This document shows positions 16,108 to 24,013 of a DNA stretch of 31,553 nucleotides, in pieces. Both the position numbers and the translations under genes were made by a program. Under the pieces are notes generated by a model that saw only the letters and a list, made by a program, of their open reading frames with translations, did no database searches and was not told the origin of the DNA. How positions within the stretch are numbered: the stretch's first letter is position 1; each line of letters opens with the position of its first letter. The stretch comes from C-114 sp963745405. GTDB taxonomy: Bacteria > Chloroflexota > Limnocylindria > Limnocylindrales > CSP1-4. The stretch spans positions 1 through 31,553 of the forward strand of contig CAVUWY010000001.1 in NCBI GenBank assembly GCA_963745405.1, in the 5' to 3' direction.

Positions 16108-16799
16108 CAGGCGGCCCGGTCGGCGAGACGATCGCCGACGATCACCCCGTCCGAAAGATCGACGATCCGATGAGCCCGGCCGATGGCCAGTCGCTCATCG
16201 TGGGTCACCAGGACGACCGTCTGTCCGTGGCGATGGAGATCGTCGAGGAGCGCGAGGACGGTCTCGCCGTTTTGCGAGTCGAGAGCACCGGTCGGCTCGT
16301 CGGCCAGCAGCACGGCCGGCCGGTTGACGATCGCCCGGGCGATGGCCAGTCGCTGTCGCTCTCCGCCGCTCAACGTGGCCGGGAAGCTCAGGGACCGTTC
16401 GCCCAGCCCGAGCTGGTCGAGCAGCTCGATGGCCCGGCTCCGTGCCACCCGCGGTGCCATGCCGCCGAGTTCGGCCGCGATGGCCACGTTGTCGCGGACC
16501 GACAGGTCGTCCAGTAGTTGGAAGAACTGGAAGACGAAACCGACCTTGGTGCGCCGGAATCGGGCCGCCGCACCTTCGCCGAGCCGGTCCACCCGGACGC
16601 CGTCGAGGTCGACCTCGCCATGACTCGGTCGGTCGAGTCCACCGATGAGATTGAGCAAGGTTGACTTGCCGCAGCCGGATGGACCCATGATCGCGGTCAT
16701 GCGCCCGGCCTCGATATCGAGGGTGACGCCGTCGAGGGCCGGCCGCGCTGAGCCGTCGTAGGTCTTCGAGATCCCCCGCAGGCTGATGATCGATGCCAT
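16107..16799 (-). CDS. ABC transporter ATP-binding protein (LolD/MacB type)
   Basis: The 230-aa ATPase starts at ATG 16799, behind a strong AAAGGAGGT Shine-Dalgarno. Longer upstream readings run into the two-component promoter region and are rejected. Motifs in order: Walker A GPSGCGKST, Q-loop 'GFVFQFFQLLDDLSV', ABC signature LSGGERQRLAIARAI, Walker B VLLADEPTGALD and the switch His in VTHDE. The sequence is typical of the FtsX-partner subclass. It forms a two-gene operon with the permease. Confidence 0.95.
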   Translation of the reverse strand: MASIISLRGISKTYDGSARPALDGVTLDIEAGRMTAIMGPSGCGKSTLLNLIGGLDRPSHGEVDLDGVRVDRLGEGAAARFRRTKVGFVFQFFQLLDDLSVRDNVAIAAELGGMAPRVARSRAIELLDQLGLGERSLSFPATLSGGERQRLAIARAIVNRPAVLLADEPTGALDSQNGETVLALLDDLHRHGQTVVLVTHDERLAIGRAHRIVDLSDGVIVGDRLADRAA

Positions 16800-16986
16800 C
16801 GGCGACCTCCTTTCGTCGCCCTTCAGCCTCGGCCGTATCGGGTCGCCCGTCGTCGGTCGCCGGAGTGGAACCGCCTCGGCCCATCGGGCGAGTCGCCACT
16901 CAGCCGCCCGCTCGGATGAAGTCGCCTCCATCGGATTGATGAGACGGCACCGACCCGCGGCCGATGCTCGACGGCGACGTCGTGCG

Positions 16987-16992
16987 TACAGT
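16987..16992 (+). promoter_or_regulatory. -10 element TACAGT, leaderless spacing
   Basis: TACAGT ends 6 nt before the ATG of the histidine kinase gene at 16999; no Shine-Dalgarno is present between them. Confidence 0.45.
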
Positions 16993-16998
16993 TGGCCG

Positions 16999-18192
16999 AT
17001 GGATGACCGAACCCCGGTGGCGCCAGCGGCGGCGGAACCGATCCGACGCGACCGGTCTGCGGTCCTGCTCGACGTCGGCCTGGTCGTCGGCCTCGGGATC
17101 GGGGCCCTCCTCACTGCACGATCCGAGCGGCCGGTCGGCGACTACGCCGAGCTTGCCCTCATCGTTCTGCCGCTCCTCGTGCGGCGGACGCGTCCGTTCG
17201 CCTCGCTCGCGCTCGTAGCCGTGGCCGTCGTCATCACCAGCCGCTCGTACGAGGGGGTCCCCGTGGTCCAGGTCGCGGCGGTCGCATTGGCAAGCGAGGC
17301 CGTGGGCCAGTACGGCCGCGGACGCTCACTCACGGCGGTCCTCGTCCTCGGGGTCGCCGCCGCGATGAGCCTCGCCTTCCTCCTCGCCGGTTCGGACCCG
17401 CTGCTGTCGGTCGCTCTCCCGTTCGTCGTCGTCGTCCCGTCGTGGATCCTCGGCGACACGATCCGGATGCAGCGGGACGAGGCGAAGGCACGGGTCGTGG
17501 CAGCCGAGCTCGCGACCCGTGAGCGAGAGGAACGCCTCCGGGCCACTGTCGCCCAGGAACGCCGGGAGATCGCCCGCGAGCTTCACGACATCGTCGCCCA
17601 CAGCGTCAGCGTGATGCTCATCCAGGCGGGAGCGGCGCGCCAGGTGATCCGTACCGCGCCGGAGCGGGCCGAGGAGTCGCTCCTCGCCGTCGAGGCGACG
17701 GGGCGGGAGGCGATGCGCGAGCTGCGGGGCCTCCTCGGGGTCCTCGGTGACGACGGCGACGCCGCCGATGATGCGGGAGGCCTCGGTCCTCAACCGGGTG
17801 TCGATCGCATCCCGGTACTCATCGAGCGCGTCCAGGCGGCGGGACTTGCCGCCGAGCTCGAGGTCGATGGAGAGCGGCGCGCGCTGCCGTCGAGCCTCGA
17901 CGTCACCGTCTACCGGATCGCCCAGGAGGCGCTCACGAACGCCCTCCGCTACGCGAGCCGGGCGCGGACGATCGTCCACCTCACCTACGAGCCCTCCCAG
18001 GTCCGGCTCGAGGTCCTCGATGACGGCCCCGGGCCTCCCCAGACACGAGGCGATGGCGGCGGGCGAGGGCTCGAAGGGATGCGCCAACGCGCGTCGCTCG
18101 TCGGCGGGCGGCTCGAGGCCGGCCCACGGCTCGGCGGCGGCTACGCCGTCCGCGCCTGGCTTCCCGTGCCGCCCGAGGTCGGCGCGCCGTGA
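16999..18192 (+). CDS. Sensor histidine kinase, NarL-type (HisKA_3)
   Basis: This 397-aa membrane sensor has about five hydrophobic segments in residues 22-155 and no large extracellular domain, so it probably senses within the membrane. The dimerization/phosphoacceptor segment 'ERREIARELHDIVAHSVSVML' places the phospho-His at H196. The HATPase domain follows, with 'AQEALTNALRYA' (N box), 'LDDGPG' (G1) and 'GRGLEGMRQRASLVGG' (G2 and lid). The stop overlaps the response-regulator GTG by 4 bp. Its layout matches DesK/LiaS-like kinases, which commonly control neighbouring ABC exporters; the divergent ABC operon fits. Confidence 0.92.
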   Translation: MDDRTPVAPAAAEPIRRDRSAVLLDVGLVVGLGIGALLTARSERPVGDYAELALIVLPLLVRRTRPFASLALVAVAVVITSRSYEGVPVVQVAAVALASEAVGQYGRGRSLTAVLVLGVAAAMSLAFLLAGSDPLLSVALPFVVVVPSWILGDTIRMQRDEAKARVVAAELATREREERLRATVAQERREIARELHDIVAHSVSVMLIQAGAARQVIRTAPERAEESLLAVEATGREAMRELRGLLGVLGDDGDAADDAGGLGPQPGVDRIPVLIERVQAAGLAAELEVDGERRALPSSLDVTVYRIAQEALTNALRYASRARTIVHLTYEPSQVRLEVLDDGPGPPQTRGDGGGRGLEGMRQRASLVGGRLEAGPRLGGGYAVRAWLPVPPEVGAP

Positions 18193-18908
18193 CGGGATCG
18201 TCGGTCGCGACCGGGCGGCCGACCAGGGTCCTCATCGCCGACGACCAGGGCCTCGTCCGGGCCGGCTTCCGGATGATCCTGGAAGCCCAGCCTGACATCA
18301 CCGTCGTCGCCGAGGCGGCCGACGGCGAGAGCGCGATCAGATCGGCAGGCCGATACCGACCCGATGTCGTCCTCATGGACATCCGGATGCCCGGTCTCGA
18401 TGGGCTCGAGGCGACGCGGCGCCTCCTCGATGGGGTCGGAGGCGAAGCTCCGCGGGTGGTCATCCTCACGACGTTCGACCTCGACGAGTACGTGTACGCA
18501 GCCCTCCAGTCGGGGGCCTGCGGGTTCCTGCTCAAGGACGTGACCCCGGAGCAGCTCGTCGCGGCGGTCCGGCTCGTCGCAGCCGGCGATGCTCTCCTGG
18601 CGCCATCGATCACCCGCCGGCTCGTCGAGCGATATGCCCGGCCCGGTCCGACCCCCGATGCCGCCGCGGCCGCGGCCGCCCTCGGCGACCTGACCCCACG
18701 CGAAGCGGAGGTCTTCGGCCTCCTCGCCCGGGGCATGAGCAACGGCGAGATCGCCGACGCGCTCGTCGTGAGCGAGGCGACCGTCAAGACGCATGTCGCC
18801 GCGATCCTCGCCAAGCTGGGCCTTCGCAATCGAGCCCAGGCGGTCGTGCTCGCCTACGAGTCCGGGGTCGTGCGAGCCGGCGCCGAGAGACCGGCCGATC
18901 CCGGCTGA
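18189..18908 (+). CDS. Response regulator, NarL/FixJ family (REC-LuxR HTH)
   Basis: The 239-aa regulator has an N-terminal receiver domain with acidic pair D18-D19, phosphoacceptor D64 (in LMDIRMPG), the conserved Thr in 'VVILTTFD' and Lys in 'GFLLKDVTPEQL'. The C-terminal LuxR HTH is 'LTPREAEVFGLLARGMSNGEIADALVVSEATVKTHV'. An Ala-rich linker joins them. It starts with GTG overlapping the kinase stop (GTGA), showing a coupled two-gene operon. The likely target is the divergent ABC exporter promoter in the 200-bp gap at 16800-16998; no operator was identified. Confidence 0.94.
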   Translation: MTGSSVATGRPTRVLIADDQGLVRAGFRMILEAQPDITVVAEAADGESAIRSAGRYRPDVVLMDIRMPGLDGLEATRRLLDGVGGEAPRVVILTTFDLDEYVYAALQSGACGFLLKDVTPEQLVAAVRLVAAGDALLAPSITRRLVERYARPGPTPDAAAAAAALGDLTPREAEVFGLLARGMSNGEIADALVVSEATVKTHVAAILAKLGLRNRAQAVVLAYESGVVRAGAERPADPG

Positions 18909-18933
18909 GCGCACGCGCCCGGCAGACCGAGAC

Positions 18934-19785
18934 TCAGACTGGGGGATCGCCCGGTTCGGGACCGACGGCGATCGGCATGCCGCTTCGACTCCAGTCGCTG
19001 TAGGAGCCCGGGTAGAGGAGGGGATCGGGCAAGCCGGCCACGCGGCGGGCGAGGGCGACGTCGCAGGCGGCGATCCCGCTCCCGCAGTAGACGACGACGT
19101 CGGAGCCGTCCGCGCCGAGCTCGCGATAGCGGCGGGCCAGCTCGTCCGCGGCCAGGAAGTGCCCGTCGGCCCTGACGTTCCCCTCGACCGGCGCGCTCAG
19201 CGCCGTCGGGATGTGGCCCGCCACCGGATCGATCGGCTCGATCTCGCCGCGATAGCGGGCGGCGGCCCGGGCGTCGAGGAGGGTCACGCTCCCGAGTCGG
19301 TCGCGGAGGGTGTCGCGGTCGATGACCTTGCGCCAGTCCTCGGCGAGGGAGAGCCGTTCCGGCGCCGGAACCTCGGTATCGCCCGGGCCCGCGATCGTCG
19401 GGCGCCCCTCCGCCACCCAGGCGGGATAGCCGCCGTCGAGAACGGCCGTCGCCCGATGGCCGAGGTCGTCGAGCATCCACCACAGACGTGATGCCACCCA
19501 GCCCCCGACGTCGTCATAGGCGACGACGACATGGCGATCGCCGATACCGGCGGCTTCCAGGCGACGACGGAAGTCGCGCGGCGACGGAAGCGGGTGACGG
19601 CCCGGGCCCTCGGAGGCCACGAGGTCGGTGTCGACGTCGAGGAAGATCGCCCCGGGGATGTGACCGGCCTCGTAGGCTCGCCGCCCGTCACTCGGCCGGC
19701 CGAGATACCAGCGGACGTCGACCAGCCGGACGTCGTCGGGCCGCTCGAGCCGGGCAGCCAGGTCAGCGGGGGAGATGAGGCTCAT
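18934..19785 (-). CDS. Two-domain sulfurtransferase (rhodanese / 3-mercaptopyruvate type)
   Basis: The 283-aa protein has two rhodanese domains. The N-terminal, inactive one carries 'LVDVRWYLGRP...YEAGHIPGAIFLDVDTDL'. The C-terminal, active one carries 'LLDARAAARYRGEIEPIDPVAGHIPTAL' and the Cys loop 'VVVYCGSGIAAC', with catalytic Cys at C234. It transfers sulfur from thiosulfate or 3-mercaptopyruvate to cyanide or thiol acceptors. The loop CGSGIA is closer to the mercaptopyruvate form (SseA) than to classical rhodanese, but this is not decisive. Start at ATG 19785; a possible TACCAT -10 lies 10 nt upstream. Confidence 0.93.
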   Translation of the reverse strand: MSLISPADLAARLERPDDVRLVDVRWYLGRPSDGRRAYEAGHIPGAIFLDVDTDLVASEGPGRHPLPSPRDFRRRLEAAGIGDRHVVVAYDDVGGWVASRLWWMLDDLGHRATAVLDGGYPAWVAEGRPTIAGPGDTEVPAPERLSLAEDWRKVIDRDTLRDRLGSVTLLDARAAARYRGEIEPIDPVAGHIPTALSAPVEGNVRADGHFLAADELARRYRELGADGSDVVVYCGSGIAACDVALARRVAGLPDPLLYPGSYSDWSRSGMPIAVGPEPGDPPV

Positions 19786-19928
19786 CGGTCCGTGGATGGT
19801 ACGACCGCCCGCCGTCCGGCGGCCGCGTCCCACCGCCGGTCAGGTCCGTGGTCGCGACGAACGGCTCTTTGCTATCCTTCCCGTCCGCGGCCGCGACGGC
19901 CGCGCGATCGCCCCACGGCGGTCTTCGC

Positions 19929-20003
19929 TCCGGCGTAGCTCAGTGGTAGAGCGGGCGGCTGTTAACCGCTTGGTCGTAGGTTCGAGTCCTACCGCCGGAG
20001 CCA
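19929..20003 (+). tRNA. tRNA-Asn (GTT)
   Basis: Acceptor arms tccggcg (19929-19935) and cgccgga (19993-19999) pair perfectly, with discriminator G and an encoded CCA (20001-20003). The anticodon loop CTGTTAA puts the anticodon GTT at 19961-19963. The T arm gtagg-ttcgagt-cctac is canonical. TATCCT at 19873-19878 is a possible -10. The accessory region starts right after this gene, and tRNA 3' ends are common integration sites. Confidence 0.97.
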
Positions 20004-20375
20004 TTTCATCCCTTGCACTGGATTACGGCCTTCTCCTGGCCGTTTGCCCGGTGCGCGTTCGTCGCCACGTTGACGGGGATCGGCTCGCCGAGATTTGAGG
20101 CACTTACCCCGTCACGGGGGCCAGTTAGCTCGGGCCCTGCCCGCGCCGAGGTTCTTCGTCAGATTGCGGGGCAGTCGAGCGCCGCGGCCGCCCACGTCTG
20201 CGCCCATTCGAGTGTGGCGTACATCTCGCCCGGCGTGCTCGATGCCACGCGCAGCACCACGTCCGCCAGTTCGTCAGGCGTGCTCAGCAACCAACATCCG
20301 CTCAGATCCAACAGGGCTGGCGGATCCACGGGCAACACCGTCAGACGGCGTGACACGCGTGTGTACCCTCCGCCC
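20004..20375. other. Intergenic stretch at the start of the island
   Basis: This 372-bp stretch lies downstream of tRNA-Asn. It has a CCCCGT-C-ACGGGG hairpin near 20108-20120 without a T-tract. No intact gene is convincing; one weak minus-strand frame is listed separately. I found no second copy of the tRNA 3' end in the window that could be the other attachment site. Confidence 0.4.
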
Positions 20376-20377
20376 AT
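20159..20377 (-). CDS. Possible small protein or gene fragment
   Basis: This 72-residue frame has a protein-like C-terminal part ('ELADVVLRVASSTPGEMYATL' then a helical tail). Its N-terminal part overlaps the promoter and start of the facing gene at 20376. There is no Shine-Dalgarno. It may be a remnant of a larger gene. Confidence 0.3.
   Translation of the reverse strand: MGGGYTRVSRRLTVLPVDPPALLDLSGCWLLSTPDELADVVLRVASSTPGEMYATLEWAQTWAAAALDCPAI
20364..20369 (+). promoter_or_regulatory. -10 element TACCCT, leaderless spacing
   Basis: TACCCT ends 6 nt before the ATG at 20376; no Shine-Dalgarno lies between them. Confidence 0.5.
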
Positions 20378-20570
20378 GAAGCGCGAGGCAGTGTTCTACG
20401 CGATGGTGGCGTTGTTTACCCTGGCCGCCGTGGCGGCGCTTGTCGTCACCCCGCGGCCGGTGAAGGTGCTCAACAACATCAGCCCACCCGTCCCCTACAT
20501 GGGCGAACACAGCCTCACGTTTCGGGACGAGCAGTACCTCTGCGCCTACGGCTACACGATCTGCCGTTAG
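20376..20570 (+). CDS. Small single-TM (or secreted) protein
   Basis: This 64-aa protein has a basic start (MKREAV), one hydrophobic helix at residues 7-26, and a short outside part rich in Pro and Tyr with two Cys ('YLCAYGYTICR') near the end, which may form a disulfide. A GACGCC/GGCGTC hairpin with a 6-nt loop follows the stop (20577-20594). No family recognised. Confidence 0.6.
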   Translation: MKREAVFYAMVALFTLAAVAALVVTPRPVKVLNNISPPVPYMGEHSLTFRDEQYLCAYGYTICR

Positions 20571-20687
20571 TGGCCTGACGCCTAACCTGGCGTCTCCGAC
20601 GGCGGCTCGCTCCTCGGGTGCGCTCCCGCCGTACACCGGACTCGTCGCTCGCGCGGTAGTCGCCTCGGTCGGCTGAGTCACGCTTGT

Positions 20688-21158
20688 TTACCCCCGGCCG
20701 AAGCGCGGCCGGAGCGGCCTCCGCCTCACGATCCAGATGAGGGAGATCGCGGCGACCGCGAGGAGCGCCACGACGACGATGCGTGCGGCGTAGCCCACCA
20801 TCAGGTTGAACGGAGCGCCACCCTGACTGACCTCCGCAGATGGACGGAGGCCGGCGGGCGCTTTGTCCAGCAGGGCCTGGAATTCGTCCGTCGTGACGCC
20901 CGCCGCTTGGACCTGATCGCCGGTGCTGGTGGTAACGGTCAGCGTCGACCCGTTCAATTGAAGGTAGTCAACGCCACCTGCCTGCACCATCTGGTTGACC
21001 GTGGCGAGATCCGACGACGGCGGCGAGGGGTGTTCGGGTAGGGCGACCACCGCGATCACCAGCAAGGCCGCGATCGCGACGACGACCGCCCCGACCGCTG
21101 CAAGGCGACGACGCGGCGGACGCCCGCCACCCTGAACGTCCGGTTGCCTATCGGTCAT
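20688..21158 (-). CDS. Two-TM protein with FtsH-ext-like domain
   Basis: This 156-aa protein has a basic N-terminus, a membrane helix at about residues 21-41, an extracytoplasmic domain of about 80 residues, a second helix at about 123-145, and a basic tail. The outside domain contains 'GGVDYLQLNGSTLTVTTSTGDQ', which resembles the small periplasmic (FtsH_ext) domain that precedes the AAA module in FtsH. The ATPase and protease domains are absent, so it could be a stand-alone adaptor or modulator of membrane proteolysis; this is inference. GAGG lies about 8 nt before the ATG. Confidence 0.68.
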   Translation of the reverse strand: MTDRQPDVQGGGRPPRRRLAAVGAVVVAIAALLVIAVVALPEHPSPPSSDLATVNQMVQAGGVDYLQLNGSTLTVTTSTGDQVQAAGVTTDEFQALLDKAPAGLRPSAEVSQGGAPFNLMVGYAARIVVVALLAVAAISLIWIVRRRPLRPRFGRG

Positions 21159-21227
21159 TCCGTGCGCCTCTATTTCGCGGCCCTGCCACGCTCGCGGTGG
21201 AAGCCCATGAGGCTCGTCCGGCTCATC

Positions 21228-21420
21228 TTAGGGCGAGACGGACGCCGAGCAATACTTGTTCTTGAAGGAGAACGAGCCGGTCGAGCTCTGGGCACTGCCC
21301 CAGGCCTGCACGAAGTACGTGATGGACTCCCACGACCACTTGAAGTCCCGCGTGGAAGCCATGAAGACGTAGCTCGCGTTGTGCAGTCCGTGACCGTACG
21401 TGCCGATCAGGCCGCCGTTG
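21228..21420 (-). pseudogene. C-terminal fragment of a secreted beta-rich protein
   Basis: On the minus strand an uninterrupted reading (about 64 residues, ending at TAA 21228-21230) contains 'GLIGTYGHGLHNASYVFMAS' followed by an aromatic Ser/Thr-rich segment with 'FKWSWESITYF' and 'FSFKNKYCSASVSP'. There is no start codon or signal peptide. The composition is like the oppositely oriented secreted gene next door, and both lose their N-terminal parts at about 21418-21430. It is probably a remnant. Confidence 0.5.
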
Positions 21421-21517
21421 CGATACCGCGGCCATCGCTCCCGCGACCTCGGGCAGCAAGGGTGCGTGGCAGGAAGTCGAGTGGCTCGATCCCGTCAACC
21501 TTGGTCTTAACTACGAT

Positions 21518-21850
21518 GTGACGCAGGTGAACTGGACATACAACGGCTCGATCGTGACTTCCGGGAATGCGGCGGGCTACTGGTGGTGGTTCACCCCCAG
21601 TCACTGGAATCTCGGTTGCTACGATGTCTCGCAGGTATTCGGCTCCGGCTCCTCCTCATTCCGTGGCCAGACCGTCGCTGTCTTCTGGAACAACTGGTTC
21701 TGCCCGCCGCCAACGGTGTACGTCGACTACTACTACAACCGGGTCTGGGGTGTTCCCAACGGCACTGCTACGAGGGATCAGTCGAGTGACGCCCTCAGCG
21801 AGTGTCTGCCGCTGCACTACGCAGTAACGACGGCATACGGGCAGTTCTGA
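21518..21850 (+). CDS. Secreted beta-rich protein, probably lacking its true N-terminus
   Basis: The 110-aa reading from GTG 21518 is rich in Trp, Tyr, Ser and Asn ('NAAGYWWWFTPSHWNLGCYD', 'FWNNWFCPPPTVYVDYYYN') and has Cys residues that could pair, as in extracellular beta-sandwich proteins. Coding-like sequence in the same frame goes back to about 21430 ('AWQEVEWLDPVNLGLNYDV'), but no signal peptide or start is found there. The gene therefore seems 5'-truncated. The stop overlaps the ATG of the next gene (TGATG). Function unknown. Confidence 0.55.
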   Translation: MTQVNWTYNGSIVTSGNAAGYWWWFTPSHWNLGCYDVSQVFGSGSSSFRGQTVAVFWNNWFCPPPTVYVDYYYNRVWGVPNGTATRDQSSDALSECLPLHYAVTTAYGQF

Positions 21851-22207
21851 TGTCCACGGAACGCGGCTCCGGCCAGGCCGTCAGCAGACGCTCGTTCCTG
21901 AACGGCCTCCTGGTCGGAGTCCTCACCGGGCTCGCCGCGATGATTGTGCCCGTGTTCGGCTTCCCGATGGTGGCGGCCGCCGTGATCGCGAGCTTGTTCG
22001 ATCGGCGTGCGGCCGCTCGGGTCCGCTGGGACGCTGCTGGGCGCTGGAGCGGTCTTCGCCTATGGCTCCTACAACACCATCTCGGCGTGCAGCGGCACGA
22101 GCGACTCCTGCGGCAACACGAACGTCACGCCGCTCGTGATCCTGGCCGCCGGGAGCCTCATCGTGGGGGCCACCCTCGCGGTCGTGTCGGTCGCCCTCGA
22201 TCGCTAA
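21850..22207 (+). pseudogene. Small membrane protein split by a frameshift
   Basis: The ATG at 21850 overlaps the preceding stop. The first frame gives a basic N-terminus and a membrane helix ('FLNGLLVGVLTGLAAMIVPV', then 'ASLFDRR'). After about 22006 it turns into Arg/His-rich nonsense. The frame starting near 22007 continues naturally with 'LGSAGTLLGAGAVFAYGSYN', a short Cys-containing loop, another helix ('LVILAAGSLIVGATLAVVSV') and a stop at 22207. Together they make a protein of about 118 aa with three or four TM segments. One extra or two missing bases near 22006 explain it. Confidence 0.6.
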
Positions 22208-22327
22208 GGACCGTCGCGGCGGCGGTTCTGATGTCTACGTCGGTGAGGCAGACCGCAAGGCTCGCTTGCTCGCTGCTCGACCTGGAGGTAACACGCAGGG
22301 AACGAAACCCCTTGACGGAGCCTCTGT

Positions 22328-22933
22328 GTGCCGTATCGGACGATCACGATCGCGACCCCGGGCGCTCGTCGCGAGACGTTCCTCGTTCGCGTGAGCGATG
22401 AGGCGGTCGAGGCCTGGCTCGCGGAACGCCATCGCCTACGGAGGGCGGGCTACCCCGACCGGCCGCCCGACGTCGACACCCCGAACCTGCGGGCCTGGAT
22501 CGCCCATCTCGACGAGGAGGCCCATCCGTACTTCCGCTCGGGGCGACCGGCACCGACGCTCGAAGATGGTCCGACCACGTTCCAGATCCTCACCGCGGTC
22601 TGGATGGAGGTCGAGACGGGCCTCACCACGAAGCTCCTCGTGAGCGGCGCGAGCGACGGCGCGATCCTCGCCCGCGTCCGCATCGAGCGGGCGATGCCGG
22701 TGGCCCAGCCGCTGGACGAGGTCCGCCTCTACGACCCAGCTGAAGACCCGGACATGGTCTGGGACGAGATCGAGGCGGTCCTCAGCGGCATCAACGAGGC
22801 CCCGATCGACTGGGATCCCGCTGGCCCCAAGATCAGCGACTACGCCGACTTCCTCGCCCTCGACGTCGAGGTCGCGGCGGCCGAAGCGGACGCGCGAGCA
22901 GCGGGACTCCTGCCCCGACCGCTGGTCCACTGA
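22328..22933 (+). CDS. Unknown protein coupled to the integrase
   Basis: The 201-aa soluble acidic protein starts at GTG 22328, with GGAG at 22317-22320. It has an alpha/beta composition: 'YRTITIATPGARRETFLVRVS', 'TTFQILTAVWMEVETGLTTKL' and an acidic C-terminal half. The stop overlaps the integrase ATG by one base (TGATG), so the two are translated together. It may be an accessory or directionality factor of the recombinase, or simply a cotranscribed cargo gene; no homologous family is recognised. Confidence 0.7.
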   Translation: MPYRTITIATPGARRETFLVRVSDEAVEAWLAERHRLRRAGYPDRPPDVDTPNLRAWIAHLDEEAHPYFRSGRPAPTLEDGPTTFQILTAVWMEVETGLTTKLLVSGASDGAILARVRIERAMPVAQPLDEVRLYDPAEDPDMVWDEIEAVLSGINEAPIDWDPAGPKISDYADFLALDVEVAAAEADARAAGLLPRPLVH

Positions 22934-23996
22934 TGGCCGCCGACCCCGCCCTCACGGGCTCCGAGGATGGCCCGGAATTGCATTCGCGAATGGATGTTCT
23001 CGCAACCGATCCGGCGGCCCCGATGAGACCCCTGATCCTCGCCTTCCCGGACCCCGCTGATCGCCATCCGGCTGCCGTGTACCTCGCGCGGCTCGCCCCA
23101 GGCTCGCGGCGGACGATGCGCCAGGCGCTCGACGTCGTGGCCTCCATCCTCACCTCGGGGTCGGCCACGGCCGAGGGCATCGACTGGTCGGCCGTCCGGT
23201 ACCAGCACGCCCAGGCCGTCCGGACCCGCCTCGCTGAGCGGTACCGACCGGCGAGCGCCAACAAGGCGCTCTCCGCCCTCCGGGGCGTCCTCCGCGAGGC
23301 GTGGCGGCTCGGGCTGACCTCGGCCGAGGAGTACGAGCGGGCGGCCGACCTTGAGGCGGTCCACGGCGAGACCCTGCCCGCGGGGCGGGCCCTCTCGGCG
23401 GGCGAACTGAAGGCGCTCCTCGGGGCCTGCGCCGCCGACCCTGGTCCGGCGGGCCCACGGGATGCCGCCCTCTTCGCCCTTCTCTACGGCGGCGGCCTGC
23501 GGCGCTCGGAGGCGATCGGGCTCGACCTCGCCGACTGCGACCTGCTGAGCGGGGCGGTGACGGTCCGGCGGGGAAAGGGCGACCGGGAGCGGGTCGTCTA
23601 CGCCACGAACGGGGCGGCCGATGCGCTCGCGGACTGGATGTCGGAGCGCGGCGAGGAGCCAGGACCGCTCTTCCTGCCGGTCAACAAGGGCGACGCCATC
23701 GGGACGCACCGGCTCACCGGGCAGGCGGTCGCAGGCGTCCTCGGCCGTCGCGCTCGCGAGGGAGCGGTCGCCCACGTGCGACCGCACGACCTGCGCCGGA
23801 CCTTCGTGGGCGACCTCCTCGACGCCGGAGCCGACATCTCGACCGTCCAGCGGCTCGCGGGCCACGCCAGTGTCAGACGACGGCCCGGTACGACCGGCGC
23901 GGCGAAGCCACGAAGAGGAGCGCGTCGGCGCTGCTCCACGTCCCGTATCGCCGGCGAACGACCGTAGCCGACGGGCTTGCGACGAGTCAGGCCTAA
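22933..23996 (+). pseudogene. Tyrosine recombinase (XerC/D-like integrase), frameshifted before the catalytic Tyr
   Basis: The N-terminal SAM-like core-binding domain covers residues about 40-140, and the catalytic domain follows. R190 lies in 'GGGLRRSEAIGL', the box II H285-D-L-R288 in 'RPHDLRRTF', and H311 in 'LAGHASV'. In the raw frame the sequence then turns basic and stops at 23967 without a Tyr. In the frame one base on (from 23877) it reads TTARYDRRGE, the canonical catalytic Tyr segment (TAC 23889-23891), and ends at TAA 23994-23996. A one-base deletion near 23876 therefore separates the Tyr from the rest. If real, the enzyme is inactive. It probably mobilised the island beside tRNA-Asn. 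Confidence 0.85.
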
Positions 23997-24013
23997 GGCG
24001 GTGCGGCGTGCTG

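Noticed and set aside
19980..20003. Attachment-site duplication of the tRNA-Asn 3' end
   Set aside because: No second copy was found in the window; the far end of the island may lie outside it.
20577..20680. Integron attC site, suggested by GCCTAAC at 20580-20586 and nearby hairpins
   Set aside because: No matching GTTRRRY end was found at a suitable distance, and the recombinase is XerC/D-like without an integron-specific insert that I can see.
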